DNA from: Thereva unica
Lineage: Eukaryota; Arthropoda; Insecta; Diptera; Therevidae
Assembly (NCBI GenBank): GCA_949987705.1
Contig: OX465281.1
Coordinates: 161,896,393 to 161,960,392, forward strand
Length of the DNA: 64,000 bases
Direction: 5' to 3'
In this document: positions 42,516 through 54,506 of the stretch, in pieces
Numbering within the stretch: position 1 is the stretch's first letter
How the letters are laid out: every line of letters starts with the position of its first letter
The notes under the pieces: model-generated
Seen by the model: only the letters and a program-made list of their open reading frames with translations
What the model was told of the DNA's origin: nothing
Databases searched by the model: none
Program-made: the position numbers and the translations under genes

Positions 42516-44568
42516 TGTTCAGCACAGATAATCAAAAAACAAATAAGAAAAATAACTAGAATAAAAAAAAAATAGACAACTAAATACTGAAAAATAAATT
42601 AATGTATTTAAAGATAAAAAACTAAATACTACATAAAGACAAGACAATTAAAAACATACATTCTAAATAAATATAAATAAATAACTGAATTAAGAACTAC
42701 AAATACTTAAATATAAACAAATAACTTAAATTAAGAACTATAATTACTTAAATATAAAACAAATATACATAAATACAAACGAAGAACTTAAATAAATTAA
42801 CATTATGAACTAAAATATACTATTAGAAATAAGCTAAATTGATGAGGAATCTGCAATAAAAAAAACCATTAATAATTATGAAAAAAACATGAGCAAGATA
42901 CATAAATACTCACCTGAACTTTAAAACCTAAAAGAAATTACAAATCATTATTAAATACCTGTACCTGAAATTGAATAAATAATATTAACAGGGAACTGTA
43001 TGAATTTATATTAATATGAGTTATCCTTTGCCCATATAAACATAAAAACTCAAGGGCGATGAGCCCCAAAGTAGAACATAAAAATTACACATAAAACAAC
43101 AACAACAAATGTCAATTCTTAAAATACGTAAAAAAGAGGACAAATAACATAAATAAACCACATCACATGCAACATATTGATACAAAAACGAACAAAGAAC
43201 ACATAGTCCACCTTATGTTGCACATAACGAGGCAAAACATAGGCAAAACTTATGTTATAAGAACATAAACAAACATAACCCGATTTTTTCGTGTTTATAA
43301 AATATAACAAAGATAACACGAACTTACACAAAGTTTTTGCACCACCACCTAACACAACCACTGGTTATTCACAAAAACACAAAACGCGTCCCTGAATTTA
43401 CGCAATTCAGGTGAATGCCGCGAAATTAATGACCGCGATTTCGCGAAAGTGTCCATTTCGCGTAAACGTCAAACTTCACCGACAGACATGATATTACATA
43501 TCAAATCGATGTAGAATTTGACGTAGATTGTAATGGTGGTACTAGAATGGCGAGATTTTAACCGAATTAAAAGTTATGAAAATAAATAAATTTTCCCATA
43601 TGAATAATAAGAGAGAGCGAGAGGTAAAAAGAAGGAGGAAATGAAAGAGAAAGCGATATTTTCGAAAAAATGGACGATGCGATTTCCCATAGCCATTTTG
43701 TACTAAAAATAATTTTGATACTAAAAACAAAATAACAAAATATAAAAAAATGTAAATAATGGAGAATTTATTGATAAAAAATGAATGAAAAATAAAGAAT
43801 AATTTTTTAAAAAGTGAATTATGCCAGTAGAAGGCATATATATAAAAATTACATGAAGATTATGAAATTATACAAAATGACGGTGTAGTACTTCCGCCAA
43901 AAGAGTTATATAAACAGCGCCTTTACAAGGCTCAGCCTCTCTCTTGTTCCAGCTTCAGACACGCGATCATGGTATGCATTTAGTGCCAACGTGATCTCAG
44001 GTGCTCTAGAAAACAATACAGATAGTAAGAAAGCACTAAATGCCAATTGGGCCATGAGTGTTTTTTAACATCTGCAACAGATATCTAAAATTTTTAATTA
44101 ATAATTTCCAACAAACAGATAGTAGTGAAACAGGAGATTCCGTCACGGTTATACCTGTTTCTATATCATCTGCAACTTTAAGGTACAGTACGTGCATCGA
44201 GTTCGGTATACCAGAAACGTTAAGGAAATTCATGCCCAAGAGGTCATACGGATTTTTGTATACGTTTTCTGGTTGCTGGCTGACGACGTCTGCATAATTT
44301 CTAATCCACTACAAGCGCGTGAGACCACGTTGGAGCAATTTTTTTTCCCAATACATTTATATTTTCTTAAAATTATTATACGTTTTATTGTCGTTTTAAC
44401 ACATATTTTTAATGAAATAAAGACAAGCTTGATACACTAACTGGCACGTTTTATCATTTTTACTACCCATCCAAAGTGGGATATTTTTATTTCAGCATTA
44501 ACACGGTGGGTATTAATTACGAACGATTAATTGTTCTGTTTGAGCAATTGAAGGTCCGTGATTAAACA
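42516..44568 (+). repeat. BEL-3 5' LTR
   Basis: TGTTCAGCACAG to GATTAAACA. A TATATAAA box at 43907-43914 precedes a likely start region around cagcctctctcttgttcc; AATAAA at 44416-44421. LTRs of 2 kb are long for the group. The other ORFs in it, on both strands, look accidental. Confidence 0.93.
43907..43914 (+). promoter_or_regulatory. BEL-3 LTR TATA box
   Basis: TATATAAA, followed about 25-35 bp later by an initiator-like tcagcc/ttccagcttcag stretch. It would drive the full-length RNA. The same box is in the 3' LTR about 7.67 kb later. Confidence 0.6.
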
Positions 44569-44570
44569 TT

Positions 44571-44588
44571 TGGAGGTTCCACCGAGAT
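44571..44588 (+). promoter_or_regulatory. BEL-3 primer binding site, tRNA-Gln type
   Basis: TGGAGGTTCCACCGAGAT is complementary to the conserved 3' end of insect tRNA-Gln (ATCTCGGTGGAACCT plus CCA), over 18 bases. Confidence 0.85.
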
Positions 44589-44657
44589 ATACGTGTACGG
44601 CGTGCTCAAGCTTGTTTTTAGTTCATTTCGGGTACTAATTTCCTACGTGCCGGTAAA

Positions 44658-47600
44658 ATGACTTCGCTACAGCAATTATGTAACCAGCAGCAAACCCTAC
44701 AGCTCCAATTGGACAAATTCATTGAGAATTGCAAAAAAACTGCCATAGTAAAACGAACTCAGGGATTTTATGAATCAAGGATTGCGGGACTAGACAAAAT
44801 TTGGACGCAGTTCCAAACAAATGATATAGCGATTAACGACGCAATTTTACAAGATTCCAACGCTAATGTGGGGGATTATTTCGAGTCCGATAAATACAGT
44901 GACGTAGAAATTAAATACTATGAATATATGGGGGAACTGGTAGATGGGCTAAAGAGACAAACTCCAAGTACCATGTTACCGCCTCCTGTCATACCAACTA
45001 TAGTCACGACGTCGTCACAGCAAGATATCCAATTGCCAAGGATAAGTCTTCCTAAATATAATGGCAACTTTGATTTGTGGCGATCTTTTCACGATATATT
45101 TGTGTCCCTAGTCCATCACAATCGAAAATTGCAACCTGTGCAGAAGCTTCATTATCTTAAAGAATGCTTGACTGGCGATGCTGAGGCCCTTATACGACAT
45201 GTGCCAATTACAAACGATGCTTATGAACCAGCTTGGGCCAAATTACGCGAACGATACGAAAATAAAAGGATTCTAGTCAACCACCAACTAAAAACGTTTT
45301 TGAATATGCCTAAATTGGCGACGGAAACTGCAAATGCACTTAAGGTACTCATCGACACCACTGCTGAATGTTTACAACAGCTTAAGAGTTTAGAGGTGGA
45401 TACAACTTCTTGGGACGCCATATTAATTTACATCTTGGTACAAAAGTTACCTTTTGCCACGTTGAAGTTATGGGAAGAAGAGTTAGGACCATCCCAAACA
45501 TTGCCGAGCCTTGCAACCTTTCGGACATTTCTAAACACAAGACTGAGAATTCTCGCGTCTATTGCGGATACTATTACCACCAAGCCACCATCGCACGCTA
45601 GACCATCAGCCCCTCAAAGGGTGTCACACGCACATCATACCAGAAAGGCAAACTGTTGCCCAGCATGCCATGCTAAGCACTTCGTGGCCACTTGCAAGCA
45701 GTACCATGCCATGACTCCTGAAGCAAGACGGAGGATCTTACAAACAAACGGCCACTGCTTAAATTGCCTTGCAAGCCATCATAGCACCAAGGACTGTCCC
45801 AGCAAATATAGATGCTGGAAATGCAAACAGCGCCACCATACCACGATACATCAAGACGTTAAGCAAGAGAGCCCTGGATCGACATCATCCAAGGAAAATT
45901 ATTCACAAGGAGCAACCATCCCAAACCAGTCTCCGACATTGCAATATACTACTAACCGAAAGACTTCTGGATCATCATTATCCAAGGAGGACTACTCACA
46001 CGGGGAAATCACACCAAGTCACTCTCCGTCGTTGCATACCACCTTAAAACAAGAGAAACCTGAATCACTAGATTTCAAGGAAGATCATTTACAAGGATAT
46101 GTAGCACCTAACCATTCTACGATACACGAGGAAATGCAATCCTCCACCACTACCTCCAAACCCAAGGTACAAAGTTTTTTAGCGATAAAAAACCATCAAG
46201 CCCTACTAGCTACCGCATTGGTAGTTGTACATGCAAATAAGGGCAAGAAGGAGATTTTACGATGCCTCGTTGACCCTGGCTCAGAGTCATCGTTCATAAC
46301 TACAGCCGCATGCAAGCGACTAGGTGCTAAAACCAATTATACAAATATACAAATTACAGGCTTAAACACAAGTCAAGCAGGTATTGCACAGAACCAAGTG
46401 AAGCTCACATTGGAGGGAAGGACTGCAACCCCTATCCCAATCGTTGACAACTTCCTAGTGATTGATACAATTACCGACCCATTGCCCGCAAGAATACTTC
46501 GAAGACCAAAGTGGAAACACCTACAAAATCTCCAACTGGCAGACCCAACCTTTTGGAAAACCGGAGGAATCGACATGCTGCTAGGGGCAAGAATCTATAC
46601 AACAATCTTGCGAGACGGCATACGACGTGGAGCTGAAATAGATCCAGTCGCTATAAATACGATATTTGGATGGATCCTAATGGGACCAATATCTATGTTT
46701 AGCAACCAAACTACAACATGCATCGCCACAACACAAGATATTAGCCTAGAAAATCAAATCAAACGTTTTTGGGAAATAGAAGAAGTACCTACAACTACAT
46801 TGCTATCGGAAGATAATAACTTATGCCAACAAATCTTCGAAACTACTCACCTAAGACTTCCCAGTGGAAGATACCAAGTTACACTTCCATTTATTAATAA
46901 TACGCTTCCAGTACTTGGGACTTCAAGAACCCAAGCAGTAAAAAGATATACCACACTTCAACAACAATTTACCAAGAAACCTCAACTAGAGGAAGAGTAC
47001 CGAAAATGTTTGAACGAATACATCGAACTGGGACATATGGTTCCGGTAAGCCCTCCCAAGGACAATGAAGCCCATTACTATATACCACACCATGCAGTTT
47101 TTAAAGATAGTACAACAACAAAATTACGTGTGGTCTTTGATGCTTCCGCCAAAACCAGTAATGGAAAATCTCTAAATGAGCAACTTTTAACTGGGCCAAC
47201 ACTACAGCCTAAACTCTATTCTACTTTGCTTAATTGGAGAAAGTTTAGAATAGCCATGAATGCTGACATTGAGAAAATGTACAGAATGATCGAAGTTCAT
47301 CCAGATCACCAAACATATCAGCGGATTTTGTGGCAACATCCCGAATCAAAGGAACAGCAAGATTATAAATTGAAAACAGTGACTTTTGGCACAGCATGCG
47401 CTCCATTCTTAGCCATCCGCACTTTACAGCAGCTAGCTGAGGACGAGAAGGGAACCTGGCCCTTAGCGGCCGAAGCAATCTATACTAATTTTTACGTAGA
47501 CGACTTGCTAACGGGCGCAGACAACATTCAAGAAGCCAAAATACTGCAAAACGAGCTACTTAACATTACAAGTGCAGGGGGATTCAAGCTGAGAAAATGG

Positions 47601-50066
47601 GCCAGCAATGAGCCAGAGTTACTAACTACTATACCTTTGGAGGATCGGGAACTGAAACCTACTTTGGAACTCACTAAGGACGAGTCAGTCAAAACATTAG
47701 GCATCAAATGGCATCCTGGACCCGATTACTTTACCTTCAATATTAATCCACTGCGGGAACATCATACAACCACAAAAAGAAATATTCTGTCGGACACTGC
47801 ATCATTATACGATCCACTAGGATGGCTGGCACCAGTGATCATCAACGCTAAGGTATTAATGCAATCCTTATGGATGACCGGTTTTTCATGGGATCAGGAA
47901 GTACCAACCCAGATTGAACACCAATGGAAAACATTCAAAGCAGAATTGCAGGACCTCAACACTCTGCAAATCCCAAGGTGGATTAATTTTTCAAAACGGG
48001 CAAGCATGCAGATACACGGATTTTGCGATGCATCTGCCAGAGCCTACGCGGCCGTTGTGTACTTGAGGGTAGAGTCAAACAGCGGACCAATCACGTCAAT
48101 ACTACTCACATCAAAAACTAGGGTCGCCCCTACCAAACCAATCACTATCCCTAGGCTGGAACTAAATGGTGCAGTCATTTTAGCCAGATTGTTGAAAAAC
48201 ACAATGGAAAACATGCAATTGTGCCACCTACCAACATTTGCGTGGACAGACTCAACGATAGCTCTTCAATGGATTCGAGAACACCCGTCTAAATGGAAGA
48301 CATACGTAGCCAATCGGGTAGTGGAAATACAGGAAGTCATTCGACACGATCAGTGGAGGCATATCCCAACTAGCGACAATCCAGCAGATTTAGCTTCCAG
48401 GGGTGTACCAGTATCCAAATTACTAACCTCGCAACTGTGGTGGCATGGACCGAGTTGGTTAATCAATGACCCAAGGGAGTGGCCTAAAACGAAATCTACA
48501 AGTGAACAAACCAATTTAGAAGCAAAAAAGTCAACTGTAATTAACTTTCTCGCGCAAGTGGATGATAGCATTTTACTCCGATACTCTAATATGACACGGC
48601 TCACATCCATCATTGCGCTCATACTACGCTTTGCGTATAATTGTCGTAATACCAAGACTAAACGACTAAATTACTTATCATCAGTTGAATGGGCAGAATC
48701 AGAAAGAGTAATATTACGGCTAGTACAACAAGCAGAATTCCCGCTAGAATACAACAATCTACAAAACAAGAAACTATTATCCGCTAACAGTCGCCTATAT
48801 AAATTATCCCCATTTATGGACAATAATAACATACTGCGAGTAGGTGGACGGCTAGTTAACGCCACAATATCATACAATGCAAAGCATCCTATCATTCTAC
48901 CCCAAAGGCACCTGGTAACAAGGCTAATCATAAGGCAGATACATCTAGGAACACTCCATGGAGGTACTTCACTTGTGTTAGCCACCAGTCGTCTTAAGTA
49001 TTGGATCTTGGATGCCAGGAGAGTTATTACTAGTGAAATTCGAAAATGCGTTACGTGCATAAGATACCGAGGAGAAACCATGACACAACTCATGGGACAG
49101 CTACCAACACCTAGAGTCACCATCTCGAAGCCGTTCACAAACATCGGAATTGATTATGCCGGTCCAATTACCATTAAAACGTCTACGATTCGGAATGCCA
49201 AACTCCAAAAGGCATATATATGTGTCATAGTCTGCTTAGCTACACGGGCGATACACTTAGAGCTTGTGTCAGATTTATCTACTCCGGCATTCATAGCGGC
49301 CTTTAAAAGATTCGTGGCTAGAAGAGGATTATGCAAAAATATTTACTCTGATTGTGGCAGCAACTTCATGGGAGCTAAAACCATACTTGACAGAGAGTTA
49401 AGACAAGCAATAGACCAAGCCAGCCCAGAAACTGCGCGATACCTTGCTTCGGATCAAGTCACGTGGCACTTCAATCCGCCAGCCGCCCCACATTTCGGAG
49501 GCCTCTGGGAAGCAGGAGTTAAATCCGTCAAACACCATCTACGAAGAACATTGGGAAAGGAGACTTATACCTTTGAAGAATATACCACTATCTTGACACA
49601 GGTGGAAGCGTGTCTAAATTCTCGACCACTTTGTTACGTGCGAAATGACCCTGACGACCCATTTGTATTAACACCTGGCCATTTTTTAATCGGACAAGCG
49701 CTTAATGCCGTGCCCGAGCCACCGCACAACGAAACCATATCATTTTCTGGACGATGGCAACGTCTACAAGGCGCAGTTAAAAGATTTTGGGACAAATGGA
49801 CCAAAGACTATTTAAATCAGCTTCAGCACAGACCAAAATGGCAGCTGGAACAAGTGAATATTCAGATTGGAGACCTAGTTCTCGTTAAACAGGAAACCAT
49901 GGCTCCAACACATTGGCCTCTTGCAATAGTCGAAAAGGTTTTTCCAGGTTACGATGGCTTAACACGTGTAGTGCAACTACGCACTAAAGATAATGTGTTC
50001 CAACGACCCATCACAAAAATTTGCCGTATACCCATCGACGATTCAATGCCCGAACCGAAGCATTAA
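44658..50066 (+). CDS. gag-pol: BEL-3 Gag-Pol polyprotein, intact
   Basis: 1802 codons in one frame. In order: DUF1759-like Gag (about 120-300; LPRISLPKYNGNFDLWRSF), Cys/His knuckles (about 331-397; CLNCLASHHSTKDC, CWKCKQRHHTTIH), aspartic protease (about 536; LVDPGSESSF), reverse transcriptase (about 820-1000; FYVDDLLTGA near 944), Pao-type linker, RNase H (from about 1119; IHGFCDASARAYAAVVY), integrase with H2C2 (about 1430-1475) and catalytic IDYAGPI, YSDCGSNF and GLWEAGVKS (about 1497, 1563, 1614), and a DUF5641-like end (about 1716-1796). All the usual catalytic motifs are present. A single ORF is the normal BEL/Pao plan. No ORF3 follows. Confidence 0.95.
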   Translation: MTSLQQLCNQQQTLQLQLDKFIENCKKTAIVKRTQGFYESRIAGLDKIWTQFQTNDIAINDAILQDSNANVGDYFESDKYSDVEIKYYEYMGELVDGLKRQTPSTMLPPPVIPTIVTTSSQQDIQLPRISLPKYNGNFDLWRSFHDIFVSLVHHNRKLQPVQKLHYLKECLTGDAEALIRHVPITNDAYEPAWAKLRERYENKRILVNHQLKTFLNMPKLATETANALKVLIDTTAECLQQLKSLEVDTTSWDAILIYILVQKLPFATLKLWEEELGPSQTLPSLATFRTFLNTRLRILASIADTITTKPPSHARPSAPQRVSHAHHTRKANCCPACHAKHFVATCKQYHAMTPEARRRILQTNGHCLNCLASHHSTKDCPSKYRCWKCKQRHHTTIHQDVKQESPGSTSSKENYSQGATIPNQSPTLQYTTNRKTSGSSLSKEDYSHGEITPSHSPSLHTTLKQEKPESLDFKEDHLQGYVAPNHSTIHEEMQSSTTTSKPKVQSFLAIKNHQALLATALVVVHANKGKKEILRCLVDPGSESSFITTAACKRLGAKTNYTNIQITGLNTSQAGIAQNQVKLTLEGRTATPIPIVDNFLVIDTITDPLPARILRRPKWKHLQNLQLADPTFWKTGGIDMLLGARIYTTILRDGIRRGAEIDPVAINTIFGWILMGPISMFSNQTTTCIATTQDISLENQIKRFWEIEEVPTTTLLSEDNNLCQQIFETTHLRLPSGRYQVTLPFINNTLPVLGTSRTQAVKRYTTLQQQFTKKPQLEEEYRKCLNEYIELGHMVPVSPPKDNEAHYYIPHHAVFKDSTTTKLRVVFDASAKTSNGKSLNEQLLTGPTLQPKLYSTLLNWRKFRIAMNADIEKMYRMIEVHPDHQTYQRILWQHPESKEQQDYKLKTVTFGTACAPFLAIRTLQQLAEDEKGTWPLAAEAIYTNFYVDDLLTGADNIQEAKILQNELLNITSAGGFKLRKWASNEPELLTTIPLEDRELKPTLELTKDESVKTLGIKWHPGPDYFTFNINPLREHHTTTKRNILSDTASLYDPLGWLAPVIINAKVLMQSLWMTGFSWDQEVPTQIEHQWKTFKAELQDLNTLQIPRWINFSKRASMQIHGFCDASARAYAAVVYLRVESNSGPITSILLTSKTRVAPTKPITIPRLELNGAVILARLLKNTMENMQLCHLPTFAWTDSTIALQWIREHPSKWKTYVANRVVEIQEVIRHDQWRHIPTSDNPADLASRGVPVSKLLTSQLWWHGPSWLINDPREWPKTKSTSEQTNLEAKKSTVINFLAQVDDSILLRYSNMTRLTSIIALILRFAYNCRNTKTKRLNYLSSVEWAESERVILRLVQQAEFPLEYNNLQNKKLLSANSRLYKLSPFMDNNNILRVGGRLVNATISYNAKHPIILPQRHLVTRLIIRQIHLGTLHGGTSLVLATSRLKYWILDARRVITSEIRKCVTCIRYRGETMTQLMGQLPTPRVTISKPFTNIGIDYAGPITIKTSTIRNAKLQKAYICVIVCLATRAIHLELVSDLSTPAFIAAFKRFVARRGLCKNIYSDCGSNFMGAKTILDRELRQAIDQASPETARYLASDQVTWHFNPPAAPHFGGLWEAGVKSVKHHLRRTLGKETYTFEEYTTILTQVEACLNSRPLCYVRNDPDDPFVLTPGHFLIGQALNAVPEPPHNETISFSGRWQRLQGAVKRFWDKWTKDYLNQLQHRPKWQLEQVNIQIGDLVLVKQETMAPTHWPLAIVEKVFPGYDGLTRVVQLRTKDNVFQRPITKICRIPIDDSMPEPKH

Positions 50067-50186
50067 CTCCAGGAAGGAGCGTCATCGTGTGTGTTGTTTT
50101 GTTTAATGTGTTGTTCCATCACCACCATAAACGTGGCATCAGCAAGATGAACAATTTTGAACGTGACCGTTCAACGGGGCGGAGTA
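50067..50186 (+). promoter_or_regulatory. BEL-3 3' untranslated region with polypurine tract
   Basis: 120 bp with no ORF3. It ends in ACGGGGCGGAGTA directly before TGTTCAGC of the 3' LTR. Confidence 0.75.
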
Positions 50187-52238
50187 TGTTCAGCACAGAT
50201 AATCAAAAAACAAATAAGAAAAATAACTAGAATAAAAAAAAATAGACAACTAAATACTGAAAAATAAATTAATGTATTTAAAGATAAAAAACTAAATACT
50301 ACATAAAGACAAGACAATTAAAAACATACATTCTAAATAAATATAAATAAATAACTGAATTAAGAACTACAAATACTTAAATATAAACAAATAACTTAAA
50401 TTAAGAACTATAATTACTTAAATATAAAACAAATATACATAAATACAAACGAAGAACTTAAATAAATTAACATTATGAACTAAAATATACTATTAGAAAT
50501 AAGCTAAATTGATGAGGAATCTGCAATAAAAAAAACCATTAATAATTATGAAAAAAACATGAGCAAGATACATAAATACTCACCTGAACTTTAAAACCTA
50601 AAAGAAATTACAAATCATTATTAAATACCTGTACCTGAAATTGAATAAATAATATTAACAGGGAACTGTATGAATTTATATTAATATGAGTTATCCTTTG
50701 CCCATATAAACATAAAAACTCAAGGGCGATGAGCCCCAAAGTAGAACATAAAAATTACACATAAAACAACAACAACAAATGTCAATTCTTAAAATACGTA
50801 AAAAAGAGGACAAATAACATAAATAAACCACATCACATGCAACATATTGATACAAAAACGAACAAAGAACACATAGTCCACCTTATGTTGCACATAACGA
50901 GGCAAAACATAGGCAAAACTTATGTTATAAGAACATAAACAAACATAACCCGATTTTTTCGTGTTTATAAAATATAACAAAGATAACACGAACTTACACA
51001 AAGTTTTTGCACCACCACCTAACACAACCACTGGTTATTCACAAAAACACAAAACGCGTCCCTGAATTTACGCAATTCAGGTGAATGCCGCGAAATTAAT
51101 GACCGCGATTTCGCGAAAGTGTCCATTTCGCGTAAACGTCAAACTTCACCGACAGACATAATATTACATATCAAATCGATGTAGAATTTGACGTAGATTG
51201 TAATGGTGGTACTAGAATGGCGAGATTTTAACCGAATTAAAAGTTATGAAAATAAATAAATTTTCCCATATGAATAATAAGAGAGAGCGAGAGGTAAAAA
51301 GAAGGAGGAAATGAAAGAGAAAGCGATATTTTCGAAAAAATGGACGATGCGATTTCCCATAGCCATTTTGTACTAAAAATAATTTTGATACTAAAAACAA
51401 AATAACAAAATATAAAAAAATGTAAATAATGGAGAATTTATTGATAAAAAATGAATGAAAAATAAAGAATAATTTTTTAAAAAGTGAATTATGCCAGTAG
51501 AAGGCATATATATAAAAATTACATGAAGATTATGAAATTATACAAAATGACGGTGTAGTACTTCCGCCAAAAGAGTTATATAAACAGCGCCTTTACAAGG
51601 CTCAGCCTCTCTCTTGTTCCAGCTTCAGACACGCGATCATGGTATGCATTTAGTGCCAACGTGATCTCAGGTGCTCTAGAAAACAATACAGATAGTAAGA
51701 AAGCACTAAATGCCAATTGGGCCATGAGTGTTTTTTAACATCTGCAACAGATATCTAAAATTTTTAATTAATAATTTCCAACAAACAGATAGTAGTGAAA
51801 CAGGAGATTCCGTCACGGTTATACCTGTTTCTATATCATCTGCAACTTTAAGGTACAGTACGTGCATCGAGTTCGGTATACCAGAAACGTTAAGGAAATT
51901 CATGCCCAAGAGGTCATACGGATTTTTGTATACGTTTTCTGGTTGCTGGCTGACGACGTCTGCATAATTTCTAATCCACTACAAGCGCGTGAGACCACGT
52001 TGGAGCAATTTTTTTTCCCAATACATTTATATTTTCTTAAAATTATTATACGTTTTATTGTCGTTTTAACACATATTTTTAATGAAATAAAGACAAGCTT
52101 GATACACTAACTGGCACGTTTTATCATTTTTACTACCCATCCAAAGTGGGATATTTTTATTTCAGCATTAACACGGTGGGTATTAATTACGAACGATTAA
52201 TTGTTCTGTTTGAGCAATTGAAGGTCCGTGATTAAACA
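50187..52238 (+). repeat. BEL-3 3' LTR
   Basis: 2052 bp, almost identical to 42516-44568, followed by the ACCCA duplication. Confidence 0.95.
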
Positions 52239-53691
52239 ACCCATCTAGAAGGAGTTGTGAAGAAAATGGTAAACCGCCCTTTTGAGATGGCCGCCATGGA
52301 CCAAATTATAAATTGAGTATACTATATTGCTTATGGTGTTCTACTTTTCATAGCCTTTCATTTGATACCCATGTCTCGGGTGTTGTGAAGAAAATCGCAA
52401 TCCGCCCTCTTGAGATGGCCGCCATGAATCTAAAGACATGGTCTATGGCATTCTTCTTATAATGCCCTTTCATTTGATACCAATGTCAAGGGGGGAGTGA
52501 AGAAAATGATCATCCCCCCTCTTGAGATGACCGCCATGGACCAAACGATATATTGAGTATACTATATTGCTTATGGTGTTCTACTTATCATACCCTTTCA
52601 TTTGAAATCCATATCGAGAGGTGTGAAAATATCGGTAATCCAACCTCTGGAGATGGCCGCTATGGACCAAACGATATATATTGAGTATACTATATTGCTT
52701 ATGTGTTCTACTTATCATACTCTCTCATTTGATACCCATCTCGAAGGGGTTGTGAAGAAAATGGTAATCCGCCCACTTGAGATGATCGCCATGGACCAAA
52801 CGATATATTGAGTATACTTTATTGCCTATGGTGTTCTACTTATCATACTCTTTCATTCGATATCCATGTCGAAGGTGTTGTGAAGAAAATGGTAATCCGC
52901 ATTCTTGAGGTGGCCGCTATGGACCAAGCGACATATTGAGTATACTATATTGCTTATATTGTTCTACTTATCATACTCTTTCATTGGATACCCATTTCGA
53001 ATGGGTTGTGAAGAAAATGGTCATCTGCTCTCTTGTGATGACTGCCATGGACCAAACGATATATTGAGTATACTATATTGCTTTTGGTGTTCTACTTACC
53101 ATAACCTTTCATTTGATATCCATGTCGAGGGGTTGTAAAGAAAATGGTAATCCGCCCTCTTGAGATGGCTGCTATGGACCAAGCGCCTGCTTTTGAATTT
53201 TTTTTGCTATAAACCTCACGGAGCCCGAGACCTTTCCAACGAATGCAAAACCGTGGAAATCGGACCGTGCGTTCTCTAATTATAGCGTCTGGAAGGAAAA
53301 CCCGACTTATTTTTATATTATAGATAATAACAGTAAACGTCCCACCTTGCGACTTGTGAATGGTAATAGCACAAGCAGGAACGCAAGGAAACTCTTTTCG
53401 TTTGCATTTCACGGTTTTCGTCAGTGTAATGTTCACTATTTTCTTATACACCGGCACCCAGTTAGGAGACAGAGTGTTTGGCTTGCTTTGCTTATTGTTG
53501 ACAATTTGACAATAATTTAATCTAATTAATATTGACAATTTTAATCAAATTTTTAAGATTACTACGATCATTTTTTTAAAATTACTTCGGGAGATAACGG
53601 GACATAACGGGACATAACGGGACAATGAGTCATCATTTTTCGTGCATGCAGCCGGCGTTCATCGTTTTAATAGACGTTGTCACGTCAAAAA

Positions 53692-54506
53692 CATAAAAAC
53701 TTTTTACTTTAAAGGAATACTCCAGTGAATTAAAATCAAAAAGGAAAATTTATTTGAATGAATATTACAAAAAATTTAGTATAATGATATCTTTGCTTGA
53801 GCGAAAAAAAAAAACGAAATATAGTGAAAATTTTTTATAAAAATAAATACATATATTATAGGTAAAAAATTTTTATCAAGAGACATTTTTTGAAATTATA
53901 TATATTGAATGAATTATATAAAAACAATACCTTTTCAAGAATAGATATAATAACATATAACAGTACCAATAATTACGCAAGGTGTGTTTTTTATACGGCT
54001 TCTGTTTTTTTCTCATCGAGTTTTCTCTCAACAATTTTTGTCGTGTTATCGTTTTGGGATACATTTCTGAATAATTTATCTTGTGGTGTTTTTCTTCTTC
54101 TAGTTCTCTATTAACAATTTTTCTTGTTGTGTTTTTTTCTCGTTCAGGGAGTCGTTTTTAGAAATTTTGTAGCCGTTTCCTTTTCTTAAAGATGAATTTG
54201 TCTTAAGAAAGTTTTAATGCGTGGACGCATGATTTTTACCTTTTATTCTTTTTCTCCTCTCCTTGACTGAATGGACCGAGATCGATATAGCTATTGCTCA
54301 AATTGACGCAGTGTAAAGTTTATTAAAAATTCGTGATATTCGCATATATTCGTGATATATATACCACTCTAGCTTGCTAATCGTCGCCTTGTATTCGCCT
54401 TATAATAAAAAAAAAAAATATATATATATTACTTTAACCATATGCGTTTGATATCAAGATTCGTACCCGTCGCCGCAAATACCCGTCATTCGGTGTAACC
54501 GCCCGA
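53692..54506. other. AT-rich stretch before Err-2 gag
   Basis: The first bases may still be LINE. No LTR could be matched to the 3' side of Err-2, and no primer site is recognisable, so either the 5' LTR is lost or too diverged. A run of A then (ta)n lies at 54405-54430. No gene seen. Confidence 0.45.

Larger units (their letters stand above)
42516..52238 (+). mobile_element. BEL-3, complete young BEL/Pao element
   Basis: 9.7 kb flanked by ACCCA (42511-42515 and 52239-52243). The two LTRs (2053 and 2052 bp) differ by one A in an A-run and one G/A change near 43484/51164 by my reading. One intact 1802-codon polyprotein, a tRNA-Gln primer site and a purine tract are all in place. It is the youngest datable insertion in the window and could be active. 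Confidence 0.95.
42061..53691 (-). mobile_element. HINE-D, split by BEL-3
   Basis: Left part 42061-42515 (T/A-run, CTAG hairpin, first satellite units), right part 52244-53691 (remaining satellite units, helicase fragment, GACGTTGTCACGTC end). Without BEL-3 it is about 1.9 kb and nearly identical to HINE-B. It lies at an A-run next to LINE sequence. Confidence 0.87.

Noticed and set aside
43119..43361. Short ORFs in the BEL-3 LTRs
   Set aside because: They occur in both LTRs only because the LTRs are identical; low-complexity, no known motif.
54405..54430. (A)n(TA)n run as a possible LTR feature of Err-2
   Set aside because: Simple sequence only; no matching copy on the 3' side of Err-2.
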